A stretch of DNA of 64,000 bases from Gordionus sp. m RMFG-2023 (Eukaryota; Nematomorpha; Gordioida; Chordodea; Parachordodidae), in contig NC_088775.1 of assembly GCF_954871325.1 (NCBI RefSeq), positions 32,031,561 through 32,095,560 of the forward strand. Reading direction: 5' to 3'. The notes under the pieces are model-generated. The model did not search any database and had not been told where the DNA came from. It was given only the letters and a program-made list of their open reading frames with translations. Of the stretch, positions 38,329-50,769 are shown piece after piece. The translations under genes and the position numbers were made by a program. The stretch's first letter is position 1, and each line of letters opens with the position of its first letter.

Positions 38329-38635
38329 TGGAAGGCATTGCAAACAAGGTACGAGTAAAACAAACTTTTATTGAAAAATTTATATATCACTTTTTTTACA
38401 AAAATATATTACACTTTATATACATTTTCAGTAATCAGTTTTTGTAACTATTCACAAAATAAAATGATATAAAAATAAGGTTTTTAGTATGTTAAATAAG
38501 AAAAGACAATTTTAAACTCTTTAACATATTAAAATAGAAAAGACAATTTTTAAAAGGTATTTTGAATATCATATAATATAAAAACCTTCAAAAAATATAA
38601 ATATAATATGACATGTAAATTAGTCATATTCAACA
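38329..38635 (-). repeat. LTR (left copy)
   Basis: On the minus strand it starts TGTTGAATATG and ends near CCTTCCA. Near-identical to 40446-40758. Confidence 0.85.
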
Positions 38636-40445
38636 TCTCCCCCTTTTTCTAAGTAACTCTTCCTCCATTTGTCATCTCCTTCATAGCTCCATTATTCATT
38701 TGTATGGCTTAAATTAGTTTGTGCCTTGAATCATCGCTCGTCCAACATCGTTTGTTGATCCGTTGTTTGCATTTGACCTTTCCATTTAGCTTTTAAAATT
38801 TTATATAAATATTTTTTACAAAATTTTATTTATTTATAACAATCATTTTCTATGTCGTAGGTCATATTCTCGCTTTTGAACTTGACTTTAATTTTTGAAT
38901 TTTGAACTTGACTTTGAATTTTCTTTTTTGTTGAACTTGAACTTGTTCACTTCTTCCCCCTCTAAAATTTTTTCATTTGTTTGTAGTAGAATTTTCATTT
39001 GATCTTTTGTTCGTATCATGTTTAGCCTGAGTCATATCTTTTTCATTGATTTGTTCTTAGCCTGTTATCCTTATCATCTAATCATTCGCTTGAACATCAT
39101 CCTCACATTAGCTTGTTCATCTCGTTATTTATTATCATTTTGATCAATGTTTTTAAATATATATTATGATCAAAATAATTTTGGAATAATTGAAATAATG
39201 GAATAAATAATTTATCAGAATCATTCATAAGAATAAGAATCATAATTTGGAATATAGAATAATAGAATATTTGTATTGTTTCATTTTATATTATAATTTT
39301 TTATTTATTACTTAATTATTTTTATTTTTAAATTTTACTCCTTTATTTTTTAATTTAAACACTTTTTTATATCATAATTTCTCTTTAACTTGTTCTTTGT
39401 AACAAAATTTCTCTTTCTCCTTCCATTTTCAACATACGATCTCCATATAGTACTCCTAATCTCTCTTTCAACATCACGATATTTAATCACCTTTGTTTTA
39501 ATTATCTTTTCCAAAGTTTTTTCCAATTTTTTATTAATTATAAAAAATTTTATTTTATTATTTTCTTCAATTTTTATTTCATTATTGTTTTTAACTATTA
39601 TTTCTTCAATTGTTATCAAATGATTTATTTCTTCTAATTTATAAGAATTTATTTCTTTTTTACCATTTACTTTACACAATTCAATTTTATTCAAGTTTTT
39701 ATTATTATGATATTTACAATTATAATTTTCATGCTTTTTATTGTAATATGTACCTTCATAATTTTACTATCTACTTCTCTATTTTCCTCGATTATATTTA
39801 CAATTTTATTAAGTATGTTCCCAAAAACTTTTATCCATGTCCTTCCCAGAATTGCAATTTTGTCATTTTGGACTACATACGCATCTAAATTTTGAGTTTT
39901 GTCTTCATATCTCACTTTTATTTTAACGGTTCCTAGTACCTCTATTCTTCTCCCATCATAGCCAGTCAGTTTCGTATCCGATTTATTCAAGACTTTGATT
40001 CCTATCTTTCTAGCAATATTAATCGGCAATATCGAAAATCGTGACCCGGTGTTGATCTGCATGTCTACCGGTATATCGTTAAGGTTTATCGTAACTTTGT
40101 AAGCATCATTTGCCTTGTCATCATCATCCATTCTATTTACGTCTATTCTGTTCTTGTATGACTGATTATTGTTCTGATTATTATTGTATCTAGGTATGTA
40201 TCTCGATTCGTTCTGATGTCTATAATATCTATAATTATTTTCATTATATTTGTAATTATCTTTATTATTATATCTATAGTTATCGTAGTTATAATTATTT
40301 TTATTGTTAAATCTTGTAAAATTATTATACGGTCCTGGCCCAGATGATTGTTATAAATAAATAAAAATTTTGTAAAAAAAATATATATATATAAAATTTT
40401 GAAAGAGAAATGGGATGATCAATACAAACAGCAAATATTATTTTA

Positions 40446-40758
40446 TGGAAGGCATTGCAAACAAGGTACGAGTTAAACAAACTTTTATTGAAAAATTTAT
40501 ATATCTGTTTTTTACAAAAATATATTACACTTTATATACATTTTCAGTAATCAGTTTTTGTAACTATTCACAAAATAAAATGATATAAAAATAAGGTTTT
40601 TACTTTTTAGTATGTTAAATAAGAAAAGACAATTTTAAACTCTTTAACATATTAAAATAGAAAAGACAATTTTTATAAGGTATTTTGAATATCATATAAT
40701 ATAAAAACCTTCAAAAAATATAAATATAATATGACATGTAAATTAGTCATATTCAACA
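40446..40758 (-). repeat. LTR (right copy), followed by more internal-type sequence
   Basis: The sequence after it (40759 to about 41060) matches that after the left LTR (38636 to about 39000), so the locus has the order internal, LTR, internal, LTR on the minus strand. This is a common outcome of recombination between LTR elements. Confidence 0.85.
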
Positions 40759-41059
40759 TCTCCCCCTTTTTCTAAGTGACTCTTCCTCCATTTGTCATCT
40801 CCTTCATAGCTCCATTATTCATTTGTCGGTCTGGTTTAAATTAGTTTGTGCCTTGTATCATCGCTCGTCCAACATCGTTTGTTGATCCGTTGTTTGCATT
40901 TGACCTTTCCATTTAGCTTTTAAAATTTTATATACATATTTTATTAAAATCTTTCATTTATTTTTAATCATTTTTTAGATCGTAAGTCATATTTCCTGTT
41001 TTGAACTTGAATTTTTGTTTGACTTTGACTTTCTTCACCTCTTCCCCCTCTAAAAATCC

Positions 41060-41597
41060 GTGTAGTATTATCGTTTGTTATTGCGTTTGTTGTTCTTTTC
41101 TTTATTTGATCAAGATGTCTCCTAATTGTTGTATATGCAAATACATTTTGAGAAATTAGAATGTTAATTTTTGGAAGTTATTATTCATAAATTAACTGAA
41201 AACGAATATAATATATTTTTTTGGGGAATTATTTTTGTAAATGAACTTAAAATTAACATAATATTATTTTATATATTTTCATATATTCAAATTAATTGTA
41301 AAACAATTATTATATATATCGCTTTAAAAAGTAAAACACATAATATGATTATTAAATTTTTTTAATATAATTTGGATTCTTTATCGAATAAAGTGATTTT
41401 CTATAGTCGTAAAGTTTTTTTTATTCTTTGTTATATTATATATTTGTTATCCTAATTTATTTAAATATATTTTATTCTTTCTTTATTTAGATTCCAATAT
41501 AATAATAATTCTAATTGAGAGTTTTAGTTAACATCGATAATAATTTAATCAACTTCTATACACAACTCAACTCAAGCTTGCAGCAACCTGCAACAAT
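41060..41597 (+). other. probable 5' LTR region of the next Gypsy element
   Basis: The sequence runs up to GCAACA two bases before a primer-binding site, the position where a 5' LTR should end. No second LTR copy is visible in the window, so its start cannot be defined. Confidence 0.4.
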
Positions 41598-41667
41598 TGG
41601 TGCCGAAACAAAAAAATCGAACCCTGTACCTTAGGTCTTCAGTCTAACCATTACATAATATTTCGGG
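41598..41667 (-). other. primer-binding site embedded in a tRNA-Phe-like copy
   Basis: The plus strand starts TGGTGCCGAAAC, the complement of the tRNA-Phe 3' end including the post-transcriptional CCA. Read on the minus strand, the whole 70 nt resemble a tRNA-Phe: a CCGAAA/TTTCGG acceptor, an anticodon loop CTGAAGA (anticodon GAA) flanked by GTTAGA, a GGTTCGAT T-loop and a terminal CCA. The D arm is about 6 nt shorter than usual and the T stem no longer pairs. It is not a working tRNA gene. It looks like a copy of the primer tRNA carried by the element. Confidence 0.75.
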
Positions 41668-44600
41668 GAACTAAAGCGTTAAGAAGATTCTATCTAATTT
41701 ATACTAGGATATTTAGGGTAAAAAAAAAATTATATTCATGATATATTTATTTTATTTTTTATTTATAATATTAATAATTGTTTTATATTTAATTAATTTT
41801 GGTAGGATTTTTAAATTATTTTTAATTAGATTTTTATTAAGCACGTTATAATGTATATTAATCAGATGTATTTGGAATTTATTTTTAGAAAATATAATTT
41901 TAATAGTTTTTGTGGTTATAATTATTGTTTTTACATTAGGTTTAATCATAGGGAGAAGTACAGCTTATATTAAGATAGAGATTATAGAATTAGAAAAGGT
42001 TAAGAATATATTGAGAGATGTAGAGAAGAAGATAAATATAGATAATTTCAGACGGACAGATAATTATAGACAAATAATTTGTTTTAGTTGCGGCCAGCCG
42101 GGTCACATGTCGTGACAATGTGATTGAGCGAAAGATTTAAAGTGCGCGAGATGTGGCAAGAATGGCCATGTAGCTATTAGATGCAGATTAGACAATTTGA
42201 TATTAAGATGTAATACGTGTGGTCAAGATGGACACACACAAGAGAGATGTAAGAAATGACTAGTAGAAGGAAATGTTAATTTTAATGATAATTTGAATGA
42301 TAATTTTAAGGATAATTTTAATTATAATTTGAATGATAATTTTAATGATAATTTTACGGATAATTTTAATGATAAATTTTGTAATGATAATAATTTTTCT
42401 AATGTTGATAATTTTAATTCAGATAAGAACAAATATTTTAATTTTAAGGATAAAGGTTGTAATAATAATTTTGCTAATGGTGATAATTTTAGTTCAAGTA
42501 AGAATAAGTATTTTAATGTTAATGATAAATCCGGTGATGATAATGAGTGTGTTAATGTTGATAATAATAATTTGAATAATAATAATAGAAGTATAGGTAA
42601 AGATAGAAAGTAGGAATTTTGAAATATATAGAATAAAAGGTTCAACTAGTGTAGATGCACGAAAGATTAAATTAGAAATTTTTTTAATGAAAAATAAATG
42701 TCCGAGAGTCAAGATAAAGGCTGAAGAAGCAGAGATATGTTTTTTATTGGATACAGGAGCGGAGATTAGCCTAATGAGTGTAAAAGATTTTAATAAATAT
42801 TTTCCAAAAGAAAGATTCATTGCAAAGAGAATAAAAGTTAGACAATTAGACGGTAGCATGGTTAAAATTCTAGGTTTTTATGTGATAAAATTGTTAGATA
42901 TAAATAAGGAAGTAAAGTTATGGATTACGACACTAAAGATAGAGCCTATTTTAGGTTGGAATGACATTGAAAAGATAGGTCCTGAGTATAATTGGTGGTC
43001 TTTGTTTGAAAATGTCCGTGAGAAAAACAAAATAACGAATGAGATAATAAGAAGTGAGGATAAAGAGAAGACTGATTTATAGAGCCTATTTTAGGTTGGA
43101 ATGACATTGAAAAGATAGGTCCTGAGTATAATTGGTGGTCTTTGTTTGAAAATGTCCGTGAGAAAAACAAACGAATGAGATAATAAGAAGTGAGGATAAA
43201 GAGAAGACTGATTTACCTTGTTTAAGAGTTAAACAGGATATAGTTCTCGATAAACTCAAAAATCGAACACCAGAATTTTTAATTAGATATAGAAGTAACT
43301 TAGAAGAAAATAAGGAAATAAGAGATATAAAGACAATAGAGGTAAATACAGTCGAAGATAAACAACAAGGAATTAATAAAATTGTTGAACTGAATGTTGT
43401 TGAGGACAATTTTAACAAAGAAATAAAGATTATTTTGAATAGATATAAGGAAGTCTTTAAAGAAGAATTAGGGACTCTTAGAGATTTTGAAGTATATATA
43501 CGATTAGAACAAGATTATCGACCTAAATATTGCAGCACAAGAAGATTGCCGTTTTCGTGGATAGAAGATATAAATAAGGAATTAGACAAATGGTTAAAAG
43601 AAGGAATTATAAAACCAATAGTGCATTGCATAGTGTATGGGCAACACCGTTAGTTCCCATAAGAAAACCAGATAACAGTTTAAGACTGTGTATAGATTAT
43701 AGAGTATCAGTTAATCCGTGGGTAATAAACGAAAGATATCCATTACCTAGAATAGAACAATTGCTGGCTAATTTAAGAGGAGCAACAATTTTTTCAAAAA
43801 TAGATTTTTCGAATGCTTACTTGCAAATAAAGGTAAGTGAGAGAACAAGTAAGATATTAACGATTACAACGCATAGAGGATTATTTGCTTTTTGTCGTTT
43901 ACCATTTGGTTTGAAAGTATCAGCTCCAATATTTCAAAGAACTATGGCGGCATTATTTCAAGGAATAAAGGGAATAATGTATTATTTAGACGATGTTTTG
44001 ATATCTGGTAGAACAGAAGAAGAACACAATGCTAGGTTAGTTAAAGTGTTAGATATTATATTAGAAAATGGTTTAAAAGCTAATATTAATAAAAGTGTTT
44101 TTGGAACAAGAAAAATAAAGTATTTAGGACATATTATAAAGGGAGATGAAATTACTCCAATTGCAAAGAATATAGATAAGATAATGAATATGAGAGCCCC
44201 AAATAATAAGACTGAAGTACAGGCGTTTTTGGGAGCAACGGATTATTATCATCGGTTTGTTAAAAATTTTGCAGAAATCGCCTCACCGTTGTATGATTTA
44301 TAAAAGAAAAATAAGAAAAATAAAGTATTTAGGACATATTATAAAGGGAGATGAAATTACTCCAATTGCAAAGAATATAGATAAGATAATGAATATGAGA
44401 GCTCCAAATAATAAGACTGAAGTACAGGCGTTTTTGGGAGCAACGGATTATTATCATCGGTTTGTTAAAAATTTTGCAGAAATCGCCTCACCGTTGTATG
44501 ATTTATGAAAGAAAAATAAAAAGTTTGAATGGGGAGAAACACAGGAGAAAAGTTTCGAAACATTGAAGATAAAGATGGTAGAGAAACCGATTTTAAATAA

Positions 44601-46199
44601 TGAGAAATTGGATATTATATTAGCGGTTGATGCATCTAATGAAGGTATAGGAGGAGTTTTATTACAGATGACCGATAAGGTTGAGAAACCGATTTTATTT
44701 TTATCGAGACGGTTTAGTAGCACTGAGAAAAATTACTCCACGATCGAGAGAGAGGCGCTGGCTGTGAAATTCGGGCTAGAGAAGTGCAAAGAATATCTGA
44801 TTGGAAGAAGATTTATTTTATATACGGATCATAAGCCGTTGGTAGATTTATTCAAAAAAGAAAATAAAGAACTTATGATGTCACCAAGACTACAGAGATG
44901 GTTAATTTTAGTGGGTAATTTCGATTTTGAGATAAGATTCAGAGCAGGTAAACAGAATTGTTTACCAGATGTTTTATCGAGATTGTTTGATAAGGACTTT
45001 GAAGACAAAAACAAAGAGCCAATGATAAATATTTTAGAATATAGTAAAACAGAAGAACTTAATAATAATGTTATAAGAACCTTAATAGATACAAGAGAAA
45101 AACCGATAACTTTTGAAATAGTAAAGGAGATATCCAGGGAAGATGAAGAATTATTAAGAATTAGAACTTGTTTAAAAGGAGATGCAGAATGGAAGAAGGA
45201 AGACAAAGCATTTAAGAATATTAGAAGCGAATTAAATATAGAAGACAATTGTTTATTGAGAGGATATAGATTAGTGATACCGAATAAGTTAAGAAAAGAA
45301 ACCTTAGGTGTAATACATTCAGGTCATCAAGGCATAGAGAGAATGAAAAATAAAGCAAGAGAATACATTTGGTGGCCTAGAATAAATAAGGAAATAGAAG
45401 AATTAGCTAAGAGCTGTGAAACATGTAATATGTGTGCTAATTTACCGGCAAGGGATAAGGAAGATAAATGGCCAGAGACAAATGTGCCATGTGAAAGAAT
45501 ACACGTTGATTTTTTAGAATTTGAAAGGAAAAGTACTTTATTATGGTAGATGCTGGTTCAAAATGGATAGATTGTCAACAGGTATTTGGCCTATCTTCAA
45601 AAGTAGCGTTGAATAAGTTAAAAGATTTTGTAAGTAAATATGGATTAATGAAGACATTAGTATCGGATGGTGGTCCAGCATTTAGAGGCAAGGCATTTGA
45701 TAAGTTTTGTGATAGGTGGAAGATTGAACATGTATTATCTTTACCATATTATCCAAAAAGTAATGGACAAGCAGAACGAATGGTGGCTATAGTTAAAAAT
45801 TGGTTAAAAAAAGAAAAATATGGAGAAGGAAAATGGTGGTTATTATTATTAGCATACAATAATACTAAGAATAGCAAGGGGAACTCGCCAGCAGAGATGT
45901 TTTTAGGTACAAAAACAAGAACTGAATTAGATTTTTTGAAAGAAAAAATAAAGCCAAAAGATAATACATATGAGGAGAAAATTAAAGTTGGAAGTTTGGT
46001 ATGGATTCTTCTGTTTGAGGGTCCAGTTAAATGAGGGAAAGGTATAGTAAGCAAGAATATAGGAAGAAAGAAAGTAGAAGTAGAAATTGAAGGACAAGAA
46101 GGTACATATACAAGACACCTGAAACAAATAAGGCGTAGAAGCTTAGGACCTTAAAGAGATTTGAGAAATATATGAAAAATTAGAAGAAATAAATTGATG

Positions 46200-46450
46200 A
46201 AAGACATATTTATGAGAATCATAATTTCTGATGAGACATATTTATGAGAATCATAATTTATAAAGAAATAAATTGATGTTAGACCTATTATGAGAATCAT
46301 ATTTTCCAAGAAATGAAATTGATGATAAACATAGTAGGAGAATCATAATTTAAAGAAGGAATAAATTGGTTAGGCGTAATGGAAGGAATCATAAATTGGA
46401 ATGAAATAAAATGGATAATAGACCTAATTATGAGATTCATAATTGATAAA
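46200..46450 (+). repeat. short imperfect direct repeats after the integrase region
   Basis: About six copies of a TATGAGAATCATAATTT-like word, each followed by an AAATAAATTGATG-like word, at a spacing of about 45-60 bp. Confidence 0.7.
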
Positions 46451-46519
46451 TGAATAAATGGTAAGTGGAGAAAATATAATGAAATATAGATAATTAAGAG
46501 TTGAGGAATATATATATGT

Positions 46520-48478
46520 TTATAAAGTAACTTTAATTAGACGAAAAACAAAGTTTTAGGAAATTTTCATAATTTCTTTTTCGTCATGGTGTAAAATATA
46601 ATGGTATTGCCAATCTATTATTAGACCCAAAGGTTTTAGAAATCTTTCTAGTATGAAAAACTTCTAACTAAGATTAAAAAGAAGTATAAAAAATAATTTT
46701 TTGCGGAGTAAAATTTAGGGGCGATGTTAATTTACTACTATACCCGAAGGTTTTAGATTTCTAGTATTAAAAACTTATAGGCTTAAAACAAATCGAAGTA
46801 AAATATGATAGAAGTGCCAATTTATTACTAGACCCAAAGATTTAGAACATCTTTCTAATATCAAAACTTTTAACTAGGCTTAAAACAAAGTTTGAAAAAA
46901 TTTTCATATTTTTTTCCTCAAAGAGTAAAAAATATATTGGCAGTGCCAATTTATTACAAGACCCAAATGTTTTAGAACATCTTTAGTATCAAAAAATTAA
47001 ATTATACTTAAATTTTATAATTTTTTTACTCGTGGAGTAAATTTAGGAGACGTGTAAATTTATGACTATACCCAAAGGTTTTAGAATTTTAGTATTAAAA
47101 ACTTATAGGCTTAAAACAAATTTATTTCTTGTGGAGTAAAATATGATGGCAATGCCAATTTATTAAAGATTTTAGAACATCTCTCTAGTATCAAAAAACC
47201 CATAATTAAGCGAAAAACAAAGTTTTAGGAAATTTTCATAATTTCCTTTTCCGTCATGGGGTTAAATATAATGGTAGTGCCAATTTACTATTAGACCGAA
47301 AGGTTTTAGAATATCTTTCTAGTACTTTTAACTTTGGATTAAAACGAAGTAGAAAAAATTTTCATATATTTTTTTCCTTGTGTAGTAAAATTTAGGGGCA
47401 ATTTTAATTTATTACTATCCGTAGGTTTTAGATTTTTAGTTTTAAAACCTATAGGCTCAAATTTTTTTTCTCGTGGAGTAAATTATGATGGCAGTGCCAA
47501 TTTATTACTAGACCCAAATGTTTTAGAACATCTTTCTAGCATAAAATTGCATAATTTTTTTATGGCACTTCCAATTGGTTACTGAACCCAAAGATTTTAG
47601 AACATATATTTAGTAACAAAAACTTTTAGCTAGAATTAAAACAAAGTTTCAAACAAATTTCATCATTTTTTTCCTCTTGTAATAAAATATAATGGCAGTG
47701 CCAATTATTACTAGACCCAAAGGTTTTAGAATATCTTTCTAGTATCAAAAACTTTTACCTAGTCTTAAAACAAAGTTTTAAGATATTTTCATAATGTTTT
47801 TACCTCGTATAATAATAATGGTAGTGCCTATTTTTACTATACCCAAAGGTTTTAGAACATATTTTTGGTATAATAAAACTTTTAAGTAGATTTTAAACAA
47901 ATTTTAAAAAAAATTTAATATTTTTTTCTCCTGGAGTAAAATATAATGGTAGTGCCAATTTATTACTAGACCCAATTTAGAACATCTTTTTAGTATTAAA
48001 AACTTTTAACTAGGCGTAAAATATAGTTCAAAAAATTTCATAATTTTTTTACTCGTGTAGTAAAATATAATGGCAGTGCCAATTTATTACCAGATTTAAT
48101 AGTTTTAGAACTTCTTTCTAAAACCAAAAACTCTTAATTAGACTTAAAACAAAGTGTTAAAAAATTTTATTTTTTTCTTAGTGAAATAAAATATAATGGC
48201 AGTGCCAATTTATTACTAGAACCAAAGATTTTAGTACATCTTTCTAATACCAAAAACTCGAAACCCGGTTTGAAACAAAATAGTTTAATATTCTTATATT
48301 TTGTTGGCCCAGAGAGCCGATCTATCGGCCCGACCCAGCAAGCTGACCCATCGAACATCGGGCCAATCCGATGGGTCAGGTTGAGTCGTGGTCAATTTTT
48401 TGACCCTGGCTGTTGAGCCAATTTCTGCGACTTCGACTCGGGTTCTGGTCGAAAAGAACCAACTATTTAACAACATTA
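46520..48478 (-). repeat. composite repeat family, copy 5 (inverted)
   Basis: On the minus strand it starts TAATGTTGTTAAATAG at 48478, passes through the GTCGAA-rich GC head (48300-48460) and continues as an array of roughly 120-130-bp units to about 46520. The units repeat GGGTCTAGTAATAAATTGGC-like cores and a CACTGCC word. Same structure as 33773-36400 without its tail. Confidence 0.85.
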
Positions 48479-48776
48479 TAAAAATCTTAAAAGGCTATTT
48501 TTTGACTTAGTTTGGGTCAAAAATAGGCACTCTTGAGATCTAGAGTCAGTGTATGGCTACTATAAATCTTTCTACATGATTAGTCCTCATATTTTTCATG
48601 GGATAGCCATGGACTTATAGGAAGGGATGTATGACCAAAGATCGTGTCGAAATTAGGGAGTAGATAGTTATGAAACGCTATACACATTTAAATAAAATTA
48701 GAACGGGGGGGGGTTAAATTTTTATTGGCTTAGAGGGGTGCAAACGTCTCTGATATCTGATAAGGAGGTTTATCTA
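48479..48776. other. short unassigned stretch
   Basis: Contains a G-run near 48705 and no recognisable coding sequence. Confidence 0.4.
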
Positions 48777-49115
48777 GGTGTGTTCAGGGTTGCCATGTCT
48801 CTCCCCATCAGCGGGAGACTCCCGCAATTTTTTAGTTTACACGCAGACATCTCTCTCCCTCAAAACTACCGCAATTAGAAATCTCTCGCAAAAATCTACC
48901 GCAATTTTTTAATTTCTCCCGCAATGTTTTTAAAAAGTATTTTAACGTTTTTAATATATAAATAATAATTTTGAGAGACAGTAATTTATTAATTTTAAAT
49001 ATTTCGAAAAACATGTCTAATTTGTAAATTTCTTTTTATCTTGTTTTATTTTTATAATAATAAATAAACATTATTTCATTCATATAAGTCAGTATAAAGG
49101 AGTATATCTTATATC

Positions 49116-50600
49116 AACATCGATTGCAATACAAAAATATTCTCCAAAAATAATACATTCAAAGAGCTATATTATCACAATGTTGGTCGAATCTTTTCCC
49201 CATGATATTTAATGACTCCAATATAAGTGCAAACCTTACTTGGTTTTAGTACCTGAATCCTAGAGGTTAGATGATTTGAAAGATGAGTATCCATATGCAA
49301 TTCTAACAGATGCATCTAATAAGGGAAATATTAAAATACTTCCCTTGATCCTTCGCTATTTCAACTAGAATAAGAACATAACAATTAAACTGTTAAAATA
49401 TTTTCCTCGGATAGTGAAAAATCCAACGATGTAGCTAACCACATAATGTAAATATAGCTGATTCAGGGTTATCAATGAATTGTATGTCAGCTATCTGCGC
49501 TGATAATGCCTCTGTAAATTTTGGAAAAACCAAAGATTTACCTAATATAGGCAGCACAATAATGAATTAATAACAAATGGCTGTATATGCCATATACAAC
49601 ATGATTCTTGCAAGAAGGCAATAAATGTACTATCTATGGATGCCGAAATAATTGTGATGAAATGTTTTAACGAATTTAGTTCATCAACTAAAAGAGTTAA
49701 TGAATTAAAAGAGTTGGTAGAGTGGTCTGACTTGGAATGGTGTGAGTTTTTGCGATATGTACCTATCAGGTGGTTATCATTAATACCTGCCATCGATAGA
49801 ATTTTAAAATTTTACAAACCCTTAAAAAAATACTTTTTAAATAAAGATTTTAAAAGCTGTCCTAAAATTTTGAAAAATTTTTTGGATTATGAAATGGCAG
49901 AAGCATATTTGGGATTAGTTTCATATGTAGGAAATTTATTTTATGCAGTTAATATTCAGTTGTAAATCAGAATAATCTTTATTAATAAAGATTCACAAAA
50001 TCATGCTACAGCTCTGTTCATCTCTACAGTTAAAAATTGATAATAAATTTTATGGCGCTATTGCTAAAAATTTTATATTAAAAGGTTTAAATAATACTCT
50101 AATTAGTACATTTTTGAATGAAGCAGATATTTTTATTAAGACAATTTTAGAAAATTTACAATCAAAATTTTAACAAATCTATTTACAAATAGATAAATAT
50201 GACCTTGGAACAGAAACCATCAATTGATGGTTTTTGTAATTTAATAAATATATTAAAAGTACTGAAAAACATTGTATCTTGTTTGAGGAGATTGTTTTTC
50301 TCTTTATTTTTTATGATTAGCAAGAATACTTAAAGTTAGATGGTCTAAAAGTAGAGGAGAAATGGGTTAAATTTTTTCGTAATAACAATAAATCCCCATG
50401 CTTGGAAAAAATATACGAGTGTCTTCTCCTTACCTCATTCTAATGCCTCATCCGAGCGCATTTTTAGCCTGATGAGGACTGCCTGGAAAAAGGAGAGAAA
50501 TCGGAGCTTTAACAACATTAGAGGCCGAGCTAATGGTTAAACTTTATAATATGTCATGGCAGGAATTTTATAAATATCTCACTAACGACGGTAAACGTTT
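49116..50600 (+). pseudogene. hAT transposase, first copy (broken)
   Basis: Cut-and-paste transposase of the hAT superfamily. The longest clean stretch is 49636-49965, with KELVEWSDLEWCEFLRYVPI then RWLSLIPAID, like the DUF4371/ZBED segment before the dimerisation domain. The C-terminal domain is at about 50430-50535, with LPHSN-SSERIFSLMRT and then a shift into LEAELMVKLYNMSWQEFYKY (50515-50600). The N-terminal part around 49290-49360 (ILTDASNKGNIKILPLILRY) is the start of the RNase H-like fold. It contains multiple stops and at least two frame changes, so it cannot encode a working enzyme. Confidence 0.8.
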
Positions 50601-50769
50601 AGTTCCATTATTTAAATGTCAAATAAAATAAAATTAACATTATAACTATTTAATTTTTCCTATTTTTTATATATTTTTTACATTGTAAATCAAAAATAGA
50701 GAGCATTACAATCTCCGACAAGACATCAATGTATATCGGTATTTTTAAAATGTATTTTAATGTAGTTTT

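Larger units (their letters stand above)
38329..40758 (-). mobile_element. Gypsy-type LTR element without recognisable polymerase (fossil)
   Basis: LTR copies at 38329-38635 and 40446-40758 in the same orientation enclose an internal region read on the minus strand. It has an Asn/Tyr-rich gag tail (about 40140-40330) and an aspartic protease region (about 39690-40131), closely related to those of the element at 16973-22429. I see no reverse transcriptase or integrase, so it looks non-autonomous. A purine tract (AAAAAGGGGGAGA) adjoins each LTR start. It is broken. The two LTRs differ by only a few bases, so it is young. Confidence 0.8.
41598..46520 (+). mobile_element. Gypsy-type LTR retrotransposon (fossil)
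   Basis: Parts on the plus strand are a primer-binding site (41598), a nucleocapsid region with three CCHC knuckles (about 42079-42260), an Asn/Asp-rich stretch (42270-42610), an aspartic protease with DTG (about 42690-43080), reverse transcriptase with YLDD (about 43500-44300), RNase H (about 44560-45000), and integrase with its zinc region and catalytic core (about 45230-46030). A zone of repeated TGAGAATCATAATTT-like words follows (46200-46450). The element is broken in several places. No 3' LTR is seen; the right side runs into the composite repeat array at about 46520. It is a different lineage from the other two, since it has true zinc knuckles. Confidence 0.88.

Noticed and set aside
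39350-39694. Lys/Glu-rich minus-strand frame as a host gene
   Set aside because: It lies inside the LTR element directly after its protease region, so it belongs to that element, and I cannot assign it a function.
41598-41667. Functional tRNA-Phe gene
   Set aside because: The D arm is short, the T stem does not pair, and the CCA end is present in the DNA, which points to a copied primer rather than a gene.
42322-42859. Leu-rich minus-strand frames opposite the retroelement gag region
   Set aside because: They are antisense shadows of Asn/Asp-rich coding sequence with no features of their own.
46200-46450. 3' LTR of the third Gypsy element
   Set aside because: The repeated TGAGAATCATAATTT words are internal direct repeats and do not match the sequence before the primer-binding site.
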